Of a DNA stretch of 64,000 nt, positions 21,301-28,281 are shown in pieces. Position 1 is the stretch's first letter; each line of letters starts with the position of its first letter. The translations under genes were made by a program, and so were the position numbers. The DNA comes from Pseudomonas baetica (GTDB lineage: Bacteria > Pseudomonadota > Gammaproteobacteria > Pseudomonadales > Pseudomonadaceae), in the NCBI RefSeq assembly GCF_002813455.1, contig NZ_PHHE01000001.1:2666001-2730000 (forward strand). Reading direction: 5' to 3'. A model generated the notes under the pieces. The model worked only from the letters and a program-made list of their open reading frames with translations, was not told where the DNA came from and did no database searches.

Positions 21301-21405
21301 GGCGTTCACCCACCAGTCGGGGATCGACTCGGCAATGAATTGCGCGTGCTCACTCTGTTCGGCCATTGCCGGCGCAACGGCTTTGTCTGTGTTCTGGTTT
21401 TGCAC
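15388..21405 (-). CDS. Giant NEL-type E3 ubiquitin ligase, dermonecrotic-toxin-like N-terminus, two LRR blocks
   Basis: A 2005-aa protein. I start it at a GTG with AAGGA eight bases upstream; the frame stays open for 17 more codons. Residues ~1-560 resemble the DUF6543/dermonecrotic-toxin N-terminal family and include a hydrophobic stretch (~472-505, FVPVLGEVMIGVMAGQLLY). Leucine-rich repeats lie at ~1170-1310 and ~1495-1640, each preceded by a similar spacer, so a unit of about 300 residues is duplicated. The C-terminus matches NEL domains of IpaH/SspH effectors: catalytic Cys1787 in ACIDRAALSFSNMEV, with the C-x-D spacing. Such proteins transfer ubiquitin inside eukaryotic cells. No secretion system is in the window; export route and host target are unknown. 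Confidence 0.85.
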   Translation of the reverse strand: MQNQNTDKAVAPAMAEQSEHAQFIAESIPDWWVNATDQRRDALENAGGFFPDWYMAASAQQRQTLNQCFAASVASQNLLDQRMANLQPIDAFAAPLLSKALKDRFAVELDVNKTFIQLNKPVELGVFSVEVSHFEALKLPLLQAALHNFEAAECTPNAFHRSSGFLFEDVSPGQYRKLHTTLSVAQFTSLCRDLDIGGQYQAYLKGFLLDNPVAEAVLRHRFVNSQKDALRAAAELALLKKDIEPKDYTMILSVIGGELNPTVDGVPVWFRRFGLMKKRMTGCVLFSISEKYRYSNELILYIPHDPEHPLKRYTYDEMDAELKRQFTARDPALPRDGTPTPFQRFFSQFVAYKDRAYYFSQFTRAAADSPGDPLAGIRSPLAQIAVPVTPLGALFKPNDLPPASPSRLEPEDNPYLKTTSGGPNAPWGDNPDLWLDLYQLSRDKIIDDARHHAVPTADVDARVRAEKIARLLEIGMLVLNGVSMFVPVLGEVMIGVMAGQLLYETFEGSIEWSEGDRRAALAHLTDVAGNLALIAVMHGVGKGAARIKALKPPPVVDSLEPVTLPNGKQRLWKPDLQPYRTGIRLPAGSTPNELGLHRLDHQDILALDDGHYVVRQEADSGQYRIQHPSRPDAYQPRLRHNSAGAWRHEAEEPLTWAGTTLMRRLGYRAEAFTDTQLEQVRISSGLEHDQLRHLHVDQLPPTAQLSDTLTRFRLSDELETFGRQMGSDELRVYAQADIALQFRVMRAQALLPEQALRVVDSRGTLIWEDTLAASETSRRLVFSVSDQAAKQGSMLPSLLEMLKVNNVDLAEVPGTPAMTLAQRAVELRKEIARRVRSRKQSLFELLYGEQDASTAPAVLRAKAVFPKLATIMVERLLATATEEELALLKKPGPLPRRLYQQAEQALQEQRLSRAYEGLYLDPSSGPDSERLALHSLQALPGWPQEMHLALREYGVTGRLLDTLGNPESPLRATLVVDEQSAFTGASSRNLYASVLQALSPAERQALGFNLEDADKLRRAVQQNPLPRDLFRKTLQAHRVFKPTVEPGVKLLGGGPLPTGPHLLNFLRSPRARVLKLYPDFNEAQVETFLQSLGENVRGGLERYEVEYRTLKSELDTWVQTQRSATDRASLDGTLARLRYDETASLLKRCWRRQSSAFLRISAQIKLPTLSADFRHVETLELSAVDNVDGFLRSFTGVKKLTLYQTQGLRPLPEALGEMKGLTHFSFHQSDLRLDPRSVALLGAMSQLEELDLQLNPLGISPDFSAMPQLKKINLYSTGIRQWPKGTASLAGLQHLDLRGNQLTEVPLEHLSPQPDHAEVVARINRGTLLDANPFPRQVRQQLIDYRNALAQAHPSLLAGWPDDAFMLEDPLPARVRQLYPGFSAQETAAFLLTLGGDSEVDAQLLRLESEYQTLNQQLSAWAFSGGGARQRYVRAGQRQDFTGLASRYEAADRIRNCWRRQSPKRNAVDGTPIGHELDLSGQTLDSVPDLEADFSHVGSLKLNNMGLSVSPEGFLARFRGVRWLDMSSNQLTEIPPALAQMHGLTRLFLQQNRIQLSVETASLLAERTTLRALNLSDNPLGRLPDFSRITDMRSVFLNSAGVDTWPVGLDEQPLLDSIHLRNNQISSLPQALVAPTAERLEHVARLNNMTTLTGNPLTEVAQQQVQAYWDRLERERPDLWQRRVPGAFVYQAPGRVVGPEPLTGLQRWSTNLPADQLAGRQRQWQMLTGQPDADGFLRVLNDLQVGGAAYPDLQQRVWTVIDSITEPTPASQALRKEMFEWAGRPACIDRAALSFSNMEVMTLVYRARALAVQGENAPALLKLSRGLFRLEEVEKIALADIDQRTTAINDTPGLSSEQKAERIALLEEVEIRLAYRFGLKDRLGLPGQPQQVRFTGLARVTPAMLDQAYNRVVALDNSAEELQSLLAKDFWKDYVVNTDANRPQFERQREPYQEQMSVLRESYQAGAMSKADFEAQTQDLDVQLQIEEAVLIETLTREELLRHPF

Positions 21406-21456
21406 GGTACATATCCTTATGTACAAATGATTGAAAGTTGCTGACAACCGGCCCAC

Positions 21457-24400
21457 TCACGTCCCGACGGTAAGGGGCAGCTCCACCCGTTGCAGCCTTG
21501 CGCGGTCGATGGCTTGTCGGGTCAAGCTCAACTTGCATTCCTGTATGGCATTAAACCGGGCGTTCTCGTCCTCTATGGGAATTGCGCTTTGCGCCGCCTC
21601 GAGTTCCTCGGCGTAGGTATGCTCGAGGAAGTTGTCCCAGAGCGGCTGTTCCATGATCAAAGGCGCGAGCAACTCACCCTCCTCCTGGACCAGCACCAGC
21701 TCGCAGGCGTCTTCAATCATCTTCGTTGTCACACCGGCGATTTTGCGGAACAACATCCCGCGTGACTGCCACGGCAGGTCCAGGCGCTCCGCCAGATCGG
21801 TCATATAGGCCAGATGAACCTCCACCTCATCGATGGTGCCCGTGACCACGCCTCCCACCTGCCGACGGAACGTTTCTTTCGCCTTTAGACGCTCAGCCAC
21901 GCGCCGCCGGGCGATCCTTCCCAGTTCATCCAGACGTGATTTGCCTCGAGCGAGCGACACCAGTTCGGCTTCGACCAGATCGGTGCTGGCCAGGGCATAC
22001 GCTTCGTGTACCAGCACTTCCACGCCCATCGCATTGAAGAACTGGGCACCGGCATCAGCACACTCTGTGGCCCACATCGCCTGAGCAAAGATCTTCTCGC
22101 GCAACGCGGTGTTCTCCCTCATGGCAGAGAGCATGCGCCAGACCTTCGCCGTGAGATCCGCTTTATACCGACCGCCATCAAGCTTGAAATCGGCGGAGTC
22201 GGTCAGTTTTCGCAGCTCTTTGAAAAATGGTTCGGAGCCGAACTCGTCCTCCACTTCATCCCAGATCGGCTGACGAGCGTTCCATTCGTCCTGGGTCAGC
22301 CCTTCATCCCACAATGATGAATCAATGGTGCCCCGTGGCGGGTAGGGACGCTCCGGATCCAGGCCGACCGACTCGATATACAGTCTGAGTTGCTCCAGGT
22401 TTGCCTGTGACAACCAGACACGTTCACGACTGATGACGGTCCGGGCTATCACCTCCGCACTCATTGAACCGGGCGCTACCGTCGGCAGTTCACGGATGAT
22501 GTTGTAGCGCAGGTCGAGGAATATATTGCGCGGGCGCGGGATCGCGAATAGCCCGATCGGCAAGCGCTCGATCCCGGTATTGTCCAGCGTCAATATCAGC
22601 AGGTCGCGCATCTGGCTGATGTCTGGAACCCGCCCGAGTGGATTGCCATCGAGCTTCAGCGCTCTTAGCCGAGTCATGGTTCGCAGCCTCGCGACGCTTT
22701 CTTCGGTCAACACGAGCTCGTTATCGGTGAGCAGCAGATTGCGCAAGAAACGCATGTCAGTGATCACCTTGGGTAGAAAGCTCAACTGGTTCGAGACCAG
22801 ATCCAGGCTGCGTAACCCGGTAAAAGAGGCGAGCAAGTGTTGTTGAGCGCTGCGCATCTGTGCCCCGCGCAGGTTCAACTCCGTTACATGATCAAAATTG
22901 GCGGTCAGCAAGGGCATGCCGTCAAGGTGCTGATCCATGTCCAACCCCTCCAGCACCAACGCCTGTGGCTGGATAATCCCCGGCACCGCACTGCCCTGAG
23001 GCCCGGTCCGCTGCCAGCATTGCCGGATGGCCTTGTAGACCTTGTTTCTGGAAGTCCACTCGGCGACACCGGCCGGGCTGAAACGCATCGCTTTGGTCGG
23101 TGAATTCATCCACAGGCGGAACGAACGGTTCAACTGATCGAACTCTCTCTCGAGCATCTTGATGCGTAGAACGGCATTGCCGTGATCCAGCCCCTCAAGC
23201 AATGCCTGGGCCTGCGCCTCGCCGAACGAGGGGTACAGCGCACTGACACGCTGCTTCAAAGCATTCCACAGTGAAGGATGCATCGGATAACCCTGCATGC
23301 CTCCGCGCAAACGCGTGTTTTGCGGGTCATAGGCAGGCTTGCGCACTGGATGCTCCAGCAGCACGGTTTCCAGTTGCTCGTGGCTCAGGGGTGCCCCTTG
23401 TATCGCGGCCTTGAGCTTTGCGCCTTCGAAGATCTCGTACCCGAGGGCTTTGCGCTCCGCGTCCGGCAGTGCGTGCAGCAGTGAACTGTAGAAATCGTCA
23501 GCCCCGTGCAGATGCTGATCACGTTCGTCGCGGGTGTTATAGCGGCCCTCCTCGTCAAGGATCAGGACTTTGCGAATGGGCGCGTCCTCGGCGCCGACGC
23601 TGGCTTGCAACTGGCCGGAGAACGAGAACTCCCGGATCTCGATACGAACGTTCGGCGACCAGCCGGGCAGGGTCTGCAGCGTGCCCAGTTCCAGTCGGCG
23701 GGTATCGGCATTGGTCAGCTTTTCGAGGTAAAGACCTTCATACGCACGGGCCACGCGCACCGTATTGCGTGCCGCACGAATCTGCTCGCGTAGCTTCAGG
23801 GGTATACGGTTGTTTTCTTTCAGAAAGCGCAGGTCTTCGGCATCGGCATCGGCCAACAGCTGTTCGGCGATTGCCCGTGGCAGGTCGGCGTATTCGCCTT
23901 GCAGCAGGCCGACGCGGGCATCGGCAGCGTATTGCTTACCCTTGTAAATCGACTCGAAAATCTTCGCGGTGCGTTTATTCGCCTGCCTGGCCAGTTGCTC
24001 GCGCAGCGCTTCAATGCGTACTTGCTTGTCGGAGGAAATGGCTTTGCCCAGCAAGGCTTCAATGTCCGGTATATCGAGGAACTGCAGGACCCGACGTTCC
24101 AGCGCGCCCGCCTTGAGTTCGGACAAGGTCAGCGTCAGCGTGTCTGCGGGCTTCGCGCTGGCATTGCCATAGGTCACCGGGTCACCGCTACCAAGCGGTA
24201 ACGGGTCACTCAGGCTGATGGCTTTGGACTCGGGCCAGCGCGGCAATTCGCTCATCAGTTCGGGCAGATATCCCGCCAATGACTCCTCAATGCTGCCGGC
24301 TAGAATCTGTTGAGCGAGCCTGCCGGCGTCGCCATAGGCCTTGAAACGTTCGAGGGTGTCGCTCAATAAAACCGGCGGCAGTTCGTGCTCGACATGCATT

Positions 24401-26550
24401 CGACGCAGCAGGTTTTCGTCGACACCGCTGACCCGTTGTATTTGCTCCAGGGCCGTATCGCTGAAGGTGTTGGCCAACGGGTTGAGGCGACGCAAAATGC
24501 GCGCCTTGTCCCATTCGCGGGGGCGGTCGAGTTCGGTTTTCCAGGCACCGGCAGCGTTGTGCTCGACCTCGGGCGCGTAGGCCGTGGGCCGGGTTGGATG
24601 CTGGAGGCGATGCTGAGCGGTTTGGGGATCTTTCTTGACCACATAGTGCTTGTCTTCAAGACGCAGCACGTCATTGCCATTGTGTGGGTGCAAACCCAAT
24701 GCATCGGGGCGGGAGTGTTCGGGCAGTGCAATCTTCTGCTCGTAAGGCGTGAGGTCGGGATTCCACAGGCGAGTGGAACCGTCGGGCATCGACACCGGTT
24801 GCAGTTTATCGATGAACGTTGAGGGTTTGATCGCTGCGGCACCGGAAGGCAACACATGGCCCGCACTCATCAGCGCCAGTTGGGCAAAGTTGATGATCAC
24901 GCTGTTGATGTGGGCAGAGGCTTGATCCTTGTCGCCCTGACTCCAGTCCTCAACGCCCTCGGCGAGTTCCGCCAGCAATTGAGCAACCATGACCCCGAGC
25001 ACGACTTCGCCCATTCCGGGCACCAGCATCACCGCGAAGTTGAAGATGTTCCAGCCGATATCCAGATAGCTGACCAGTCGATTCCAACGGGTTTTGGCAT
25101 CTTCGTCTCCCGTGGGCACGGCAATCAGCCGTGCATCGGCGATCGCCTTGTCGCGCTTTTCGCGATACAGATACTCCCAGAGGTTCTCCAGGATCGGCAC
25201 GGTGATGGGTTCGACATGGGGGTTTTCGATCGCGGTCTCCCGCCACCACGGCCCCATGTTCAGCGGTGCACGCTGTTGCCAGGTGATTTCGGACAGCCGT
25301 TCGCTGACCCGCTTGAAAAATTTCGGCTTGTCTTTCTGGGCGATAAATCGACTGAAGAATTGCTGATACTGCGGTTCGCGCAGTTGCGTGATCAACTCTC
25401 TCAGAAACGCCGTCAGCGACGGATATTCCTTCAAGGGATGTAAGGGATCATCAGGCACATAGGCAATAAGCGGCCCGACCAAACGACTTTGATCATAAAA
25501 GTCCGAGCGCCGCGTATATTCTTCCGTGACTGCATCGGGGCCATTGGCAAACACATCACTGAGCAGTTTGTACTTTTCATAAGCACTGTCATTCAGGCCC
25601 GGCACGCGCTTGGACCACTCGTATAAAAACAAGGCTTCTTGCGGAAGCAGATTGAACAGGGTTGTTTCGATATCACGCTTTTGCGCAACAGCACTGAACA
25701 GCACCACACCGGACAACTTCAAACCCATTATCCTCAGCCGATGGGATAAAAGATTTTGGCCATGGTATTTCAAAGACTGCTTGCCGTTGACCAGATCCTT
25801 GATGGCTTCCAGACCCTGCAGGCTGATATCCGAGGCCATCAAGGCCGTCTTCGCCGCCACTTTCATTGCCGACAGTTCAACGGCGACCGCTTGCTTGTGT
25901 AACGTTTTTCGTTGCTCGGTGGAAGCCGGCGTGAGGAGTGACTGGAGGTGTTTCTGGTACTGCGCACCAATGTCCAGCGAACGGCAGAGCGCCGTAAATT
26001 GCTCAGTGGTAATGGCGTGCAGCTTCGGCGCTCCGGTCTCATCAAGGGTGTAGACGCCTGAGCCGCTGCGATAGAAACCGGATTCGGTTTCTATCGCCTC
26101 GAAGTTATGCAGCGCGGCGTCAAGCAATGAGGAGTGCCTGGAACGCGTGGCGCCACGATCGATGCCAAATATGATTTTGTCGGGTACATACAGTTTCAGG
26201 GTGGTTGTTTCAACATCCAGATCGACGCTGAATGTTTCTCTGATGCCTTTCTCCAACAACGGCCTGGCAAACGCCTGAATATTTTGCTGGAGGGATTTCA
26301 ATGTCGAATCCACGTCAGCCTGCAACGTCCAATACTGCAGCAAAAGCACTTTCAACTCCTGTCGCTCGTCCGGCGGCAACAATAGATAACTTTCCGCAAC
26401 AGCGACACTTTGTTTCAATGACGCCAACCTGTGCGCCGGTGCTTGTTTTATCGCTGCTGGAATAAGTGCTTCAATTCTTTCCTGATGCACGCCTTTGGTA
26501 TTTTCAACAGCTGCATGGCCTGAGCCCGAAGCCAATACTGAAACAGACAT
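21457..26550 (-). CDS. Giant NEL-type E3 ubiquitin ligase, dermonecrotic-toxin-like N-terminus, one LRR block
   Basis: A 1697-aa paralogue of the neighbouring protein, first gene of the pair; only 51 bases separate its stop from the next start. Shared landmarks are a hydrophobic segment at ~493-530 (MLVPGMGEVVLGVMVAQLL), the SRLW/RLWNPDLTPY-like linker, a single LRR block at ~1218-1370 (LRSLDLVSNQLSFLP, LRALKLDGNPLGRVP) and a C-terminal NEL domain with Cys1497 in TECADAGAQFFNAMG. C-x-D is kept, though the following Arg of classical NELs is replaced by Ala. Predicted role is ubiquitin ligase acting in a eukaryotic host cell, by family. The substrate is unknown. Confidence 0.85.
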   Translation of the reverse strand: MSVSVLASGSGHAAVENTKGVHQERIEALIPAAIKQAPAHRLASLKQSVAVAESYLLLPPDERQELKVLLLQYWTLQADVDSTLKSLQQNIQAFARPLLEKGIRETFSVDLDVETTTLKLYVPDKIIFGIDRGATRSRHSSLLDAALHNFEAIETESGFYRSGSGVYTLDETGAPKLHAITTEQFTALCRSLDIGAQYQKHLQSLLTPASTEQRKTLHKQAVAVELSAMKVAAKTALMASDISLQGLEAIKDLVNGKQSLKYHGQNLLSHRLRIMGLKLSGVVLFSAVAQKRDIETTLFNLLPQEALFLYEWSKRVPGLNDSAYEKYKLLSDVFANGPDAVTEEYTRRSDFYDQSRLVGPLIAYVPDDPLHPLKEYPSLTAFLRELITQLREPQYQQFFSRFIAQKDKPKFFKRVSERLSEITWQQRAPLNMGPWWRETAIENPHVEPITVPILENLWEYLYREKRDKAIADARLIAVPTGDEDAKTRWNRLVSYLDIGWNIFNFAVMLVPGMGEVVLGVMVAQLLAELAEGVEDWSQGDKDQASAHINSVIINFAQLALMSAGHVLPSGAAAIKPSTFIDKLQPVSMPDGSTRLWNPDLTPYEQKIALPEHSRPDALGLHPHNGNDVLRLEDKHYVVKKDPQTAQHRLQHPTRPTAYAPEVEHNAAGAWKTELDRPREWDKARILRRLNPLANTFSDTALEQIQRVSGVDENLLRRMHVEHELPPVLLSDTLERFKAYGDAGRLAQQILAGSIEESLAGYLPELMSELPRWPESKAISLSDPLPLGSGDPVTYGNASAKPADTLTLTLSELKAGALERRVLQFLDIPDIEALLGKAISSDKQVRIEALREQLARQANKRTAKIFESIYKGKQYAADARVGLLQGEYADLPRAIAEQLLADADAEDLRFLKENNRIPLKLREQIRAARNTVRVARAYEGLYLEKLTNADTRRLELGTLQTLPGWSPNVRIEIREFSFSGQLQASVGAEDAPIRKVLILDEEGRYNTRDERDQHLHGADDFYSSLLHALPDAERKALGYEIFEGAKLKAAIQGAPLSHEQLETVLLEHPVRKPAYDPQNTRLRGGMQGYPMHPSLWNALKQRVSALYPSFGEAQAQALLEGLDHGNAVLRIKMLEREFDQLNRSFRLWMNSPTKAMRFSPAGVAEWTSRNKVYKAIRQCWQRTGPQGSAVPGIIQPQALVLEGLDMDQHLDGMPLLTANFDHVTELNLRGAQMRSAQQHLLASFTGLRSLDLVSNQLSFLPKVITDMRFLRNLLLTDNELVLTEESVARLRTMTRLRALKLDGNPLGRVPDISQMRDLLILTLDNTGIERLPIGLFAIPRPRNIFLDLRYNIIRELPTVAPGSMSAEVIARTVISRERVWLSQANLEQLRLYIESVGLDPERPYPPRGTIDSSLWDEGLTQDEWNARQPIWDEVEDEFGSEPFFKELRKLTDSADFKLDGGRYKADLTAKVWRMLSAMRENTALREKIFAQAMWATECADAGAQFFNAMGVEVLVHEAYALASTDLVEAELVSLARGKSRLDELGRIARRRVAERLKAKETFRRQVGGVVTGTIDEVEVHLAYMTDLAERLDLPWQSRGMLFRKIAGVTTKMIEDACELVLVQEEGELLAPLIMEQPLWDNFLEHTYAEELEAAQSAIPIEDENARFNAIQECKLSLTRQAIDRARLQRVELPLTVGT

Positions 26551-26808
26551 ATCCGTACTACCTGATTTTTATAAACAGACCCTCAGGTTACTGATCAGGT
26601 TTGAAAACAAAAAATCAAATAGCCGTTAATAAACACGGAAAAAACAGCATAACCATTCCACTATTAAAGAGTTAAAAACATATATATACCGCACCTGCTC
26701 ACGCCCCCCGTGTGTAGCGCTTTTTCCGCCCGGCGCATTGCGTCTGTGCAAAGGGCTCGGGATGCACCACACTTGCTGACTATCATCACCTCGCCAAGGC
26801 ATGCATCC
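26551..26808. promoter_or_regulatory. AT-rich divergent intergenic region
   Basis: About 130 bases upstream of the effector pair are markedly A/T-rich, with a TATATATA run near 26682 and several A-tracts, unlike the GC-rich surroundings. It must hold the promoters of the effector operon (minus strand) and of the sensor kinase (plus strand). I see no GGAACC...CCAC hrp box by eye. Silencing by MvaT-type proteins is plausible but is inference. Confidence 0.5.
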
Positions 26809-27933
26809 ATGCGTTTAGCTGAATTTATCGTGCAGCATGTGGATACCATCGTTGATCACTGGGAAGTCTTTGCCAAAGATATCAGCGCCGACCAGGCTCT
26901 GGATCGCACGACACTGCGCGATCACGCGAAATCGATCCTGCTGGCCGCAGCAAGCGACATGGGCAAGGCGCAAAGTGCCAGCGAGCAAGCAGCCAAGGCC
27001 AAGGGTGAAGGCCCGGAGAAGACCCCGAGTCTGGACGAGGCTGCCGCCAGCCATGGTGAACTGCGCCATACCGTGGGTTTCGATCTGGTGCAAATGACCT
27101 CCGAGTTCCGTCACTTGCGCGCCTGTGTGATCGGTCTGTGGGTCGAGAGTCTGCAGTCACCGGACATGCACTACTTTCAGGATCTGATCCGCTTCAATGA
27201 AGCCATCGACGAGGCGCTCGCCGAATCGACCGCGGCATATGCCGAACAGGTCGATCGTTCGCGGGACATTTTTCTCGCCATCCTCGGCCACGACCTGCGC
27301 GCGCCTCTGCAGGCGGTGAGTCTGTCCAGCGAAATGCTGCTGCGTAAAAGCAAACTCGAAGGCGATGCACTGACCTGTGCCGTGAACATCAAGCAGAGCA
27401 CGCGGCACATGGCCGCGATGGTGGGTGACTTGTTGGAGCTGGTGCGCAGTCGCCTCGGCAAAAGCCTGCCGATCGAGCCGGCGCCGATGGATCTGGCCGA
27501 CGCGGCACGCGCAGCGATTGCCGAAGCGTGCGCGGGCAATCCGGAATGCGACCCGACCTTGAAGATCGAAGGCGATACTCGCGGTACCTGGGACGCCGGT
27601 CGGCTCGATCAATTGCTGCAGAACCTCATCGGCAATGCCTTGCAGCATGGCAGCGACCTGCGTGAGTTGATCGTTACCCTGCGCGGGGACGCCGACACCG
27701 TGCAGCTCAGCGTGCATAACTACGGCACGCCGATTCCCGTTGAAGCGATCGGCACAATTTTCGATCCACTGGTACGCAGCGCCAATGAAACACTCGGGCA
27801 ACCGTCAACCAGCCTCGGCTTGGGCTTGTTTATCGTCAAGGAAGTGGTGAACGCCCACGGCGGGACGATTAACGTCAGCTCGAGCGAGGCTGACGGCACG
27901 CTGTTCAGTGTGGTGCTGCCCAGAAACCTGTAG
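26809..27933 (+). CDS. Sensor histidine kinase
   Basis: A 374-aa soluble kinase without membrane segments. The start at MRLAEFIVQHVD has AAGG nine bases upstream; a longer frame to 26710 lacks a ribosome-binding site. Residues ~1-145 resemble the RsbRD N-terminal sensory family. The phosphoacceptor is His161 in ILGHDLRAPLQ. The ATPase domain shows the N box NLIGNALQHG (~265) and the G boxes SLGLGLFIVKEV (~338). No response regulator is adjacent, so it is an orphan kinase here. It is divergent from the effector operon; whether it controls that operon is unknown. Confidence 0.88.
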   Translation: MRLAEFIVQHVDTIVDHWEVFAKDISADQALDRTTLRDHAKSILLAAASDMGKAQSASEQAAKAKGEGPEKTPSLDEAAASHGELRHTVGFDLVQMTSEFRHLRACVIGLWVESLQSPDMHYFQDLIRFNEAIDEALAESTAAYAEQVDRSRDIFLAILGHDLRAPLQAVSLSSEMLLRKSKLEGDALTCAVNIKQSTRHMAAMVGDLLELVRSRLGKSLPIEPAPMDLADAARAAIAEACAGNPECDPTLKIEGDTRGTWDAGRLDQLLQNLIGNALQHGSDLRELIVTLRGDADTVQLSVHNYGTPIPVEAIGTIFDPLVRSANETLGQPSTSLGLGLFIVKEVVNAHGGTINVSSSEADGTLFSVVLPRNL

Positions 27934-28011
27934 GAGCTGCCGCAGGCTGCGATCTTTTGACTTGGCTTTTAAAAGATAAGATCAAAAGATCGCAGCCTGC
28001 GGCAGCTCCTA
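27929..28011. repeat. Extragenic hairpin repeat (GTAGGAGCTGCCGCAGG family), interrupted at its end by the IS
   Basis: A long near-perfect inverted repeat: TGTAGGAGCTGCCGCAGGCT, then AGATCGCAGCCTGCGGCAGC on the other arm. A relative lies at 50309-50387. The outer end of the right arm (AGCTCCTA) runs directly into the IS element, so the insertion is in the repeat tip. Confidence 0.85.
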
Positions 28012-28059
28012 TGTATGGACTCGCCCCCACTGTCTACCCGTTTTTTGAAAACTGTCGCC

Positions 28060-28200
28060 CCGTTGCATCTATGTATTAGGCCTATTCGTGGAAGCCGTCT
28101 TCGGCCTCTGGCCAAAATTGGAAGAGCTCGTGGCATGCCGATTACAGTCAGGCCTCGAAGGCCAGTAGGAGCTTAGGCATCAATCCACGCCGGTCTTACC
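28060..28200 (-). ncRNA. Candidate bridge (seeker) RNA of the IS element
   Basis: Read 5'-3' on the minus strand, the 3' non-coding end of the element shows a stem ATGCC/GGCAT (28176-28180 with 28135-28139) enclosing AGCTCCTAC (28165-28173), a GGCCTTCGAGGCC hairpin, and CTGTA (28143-28147). Next come TCCAATT (28116-28122), a GGCC-AGA-GGCC hairpin, and ATACATA (28070-28076). The first pair matches the top strand of the left target half and the bottom strand of the right half (AGCTCCTA|CAG). The second pair does the same for the joined element ends (TCCAATTA|TGTAT). Target loop before donor loop is the order known for IS110-family bridge RNAs. Transcript ends are estimates. Confidence 0.7.
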
Positions 28201-28281
28201 TGGGGTCAATTTTTTTCAGCAAAGGGTCGGACAGTCAGTACCTCGGTGGCAGAACTCGGTCGCTCAGTGGCTTATCGTCGC

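Noticed and set aside
26551..26808. HrpL (type III secretion) promoter box before the effector pair
   Set aside because: I could not find GGAACC followed at 15-17 bases by CCACNNA on the minus strand.
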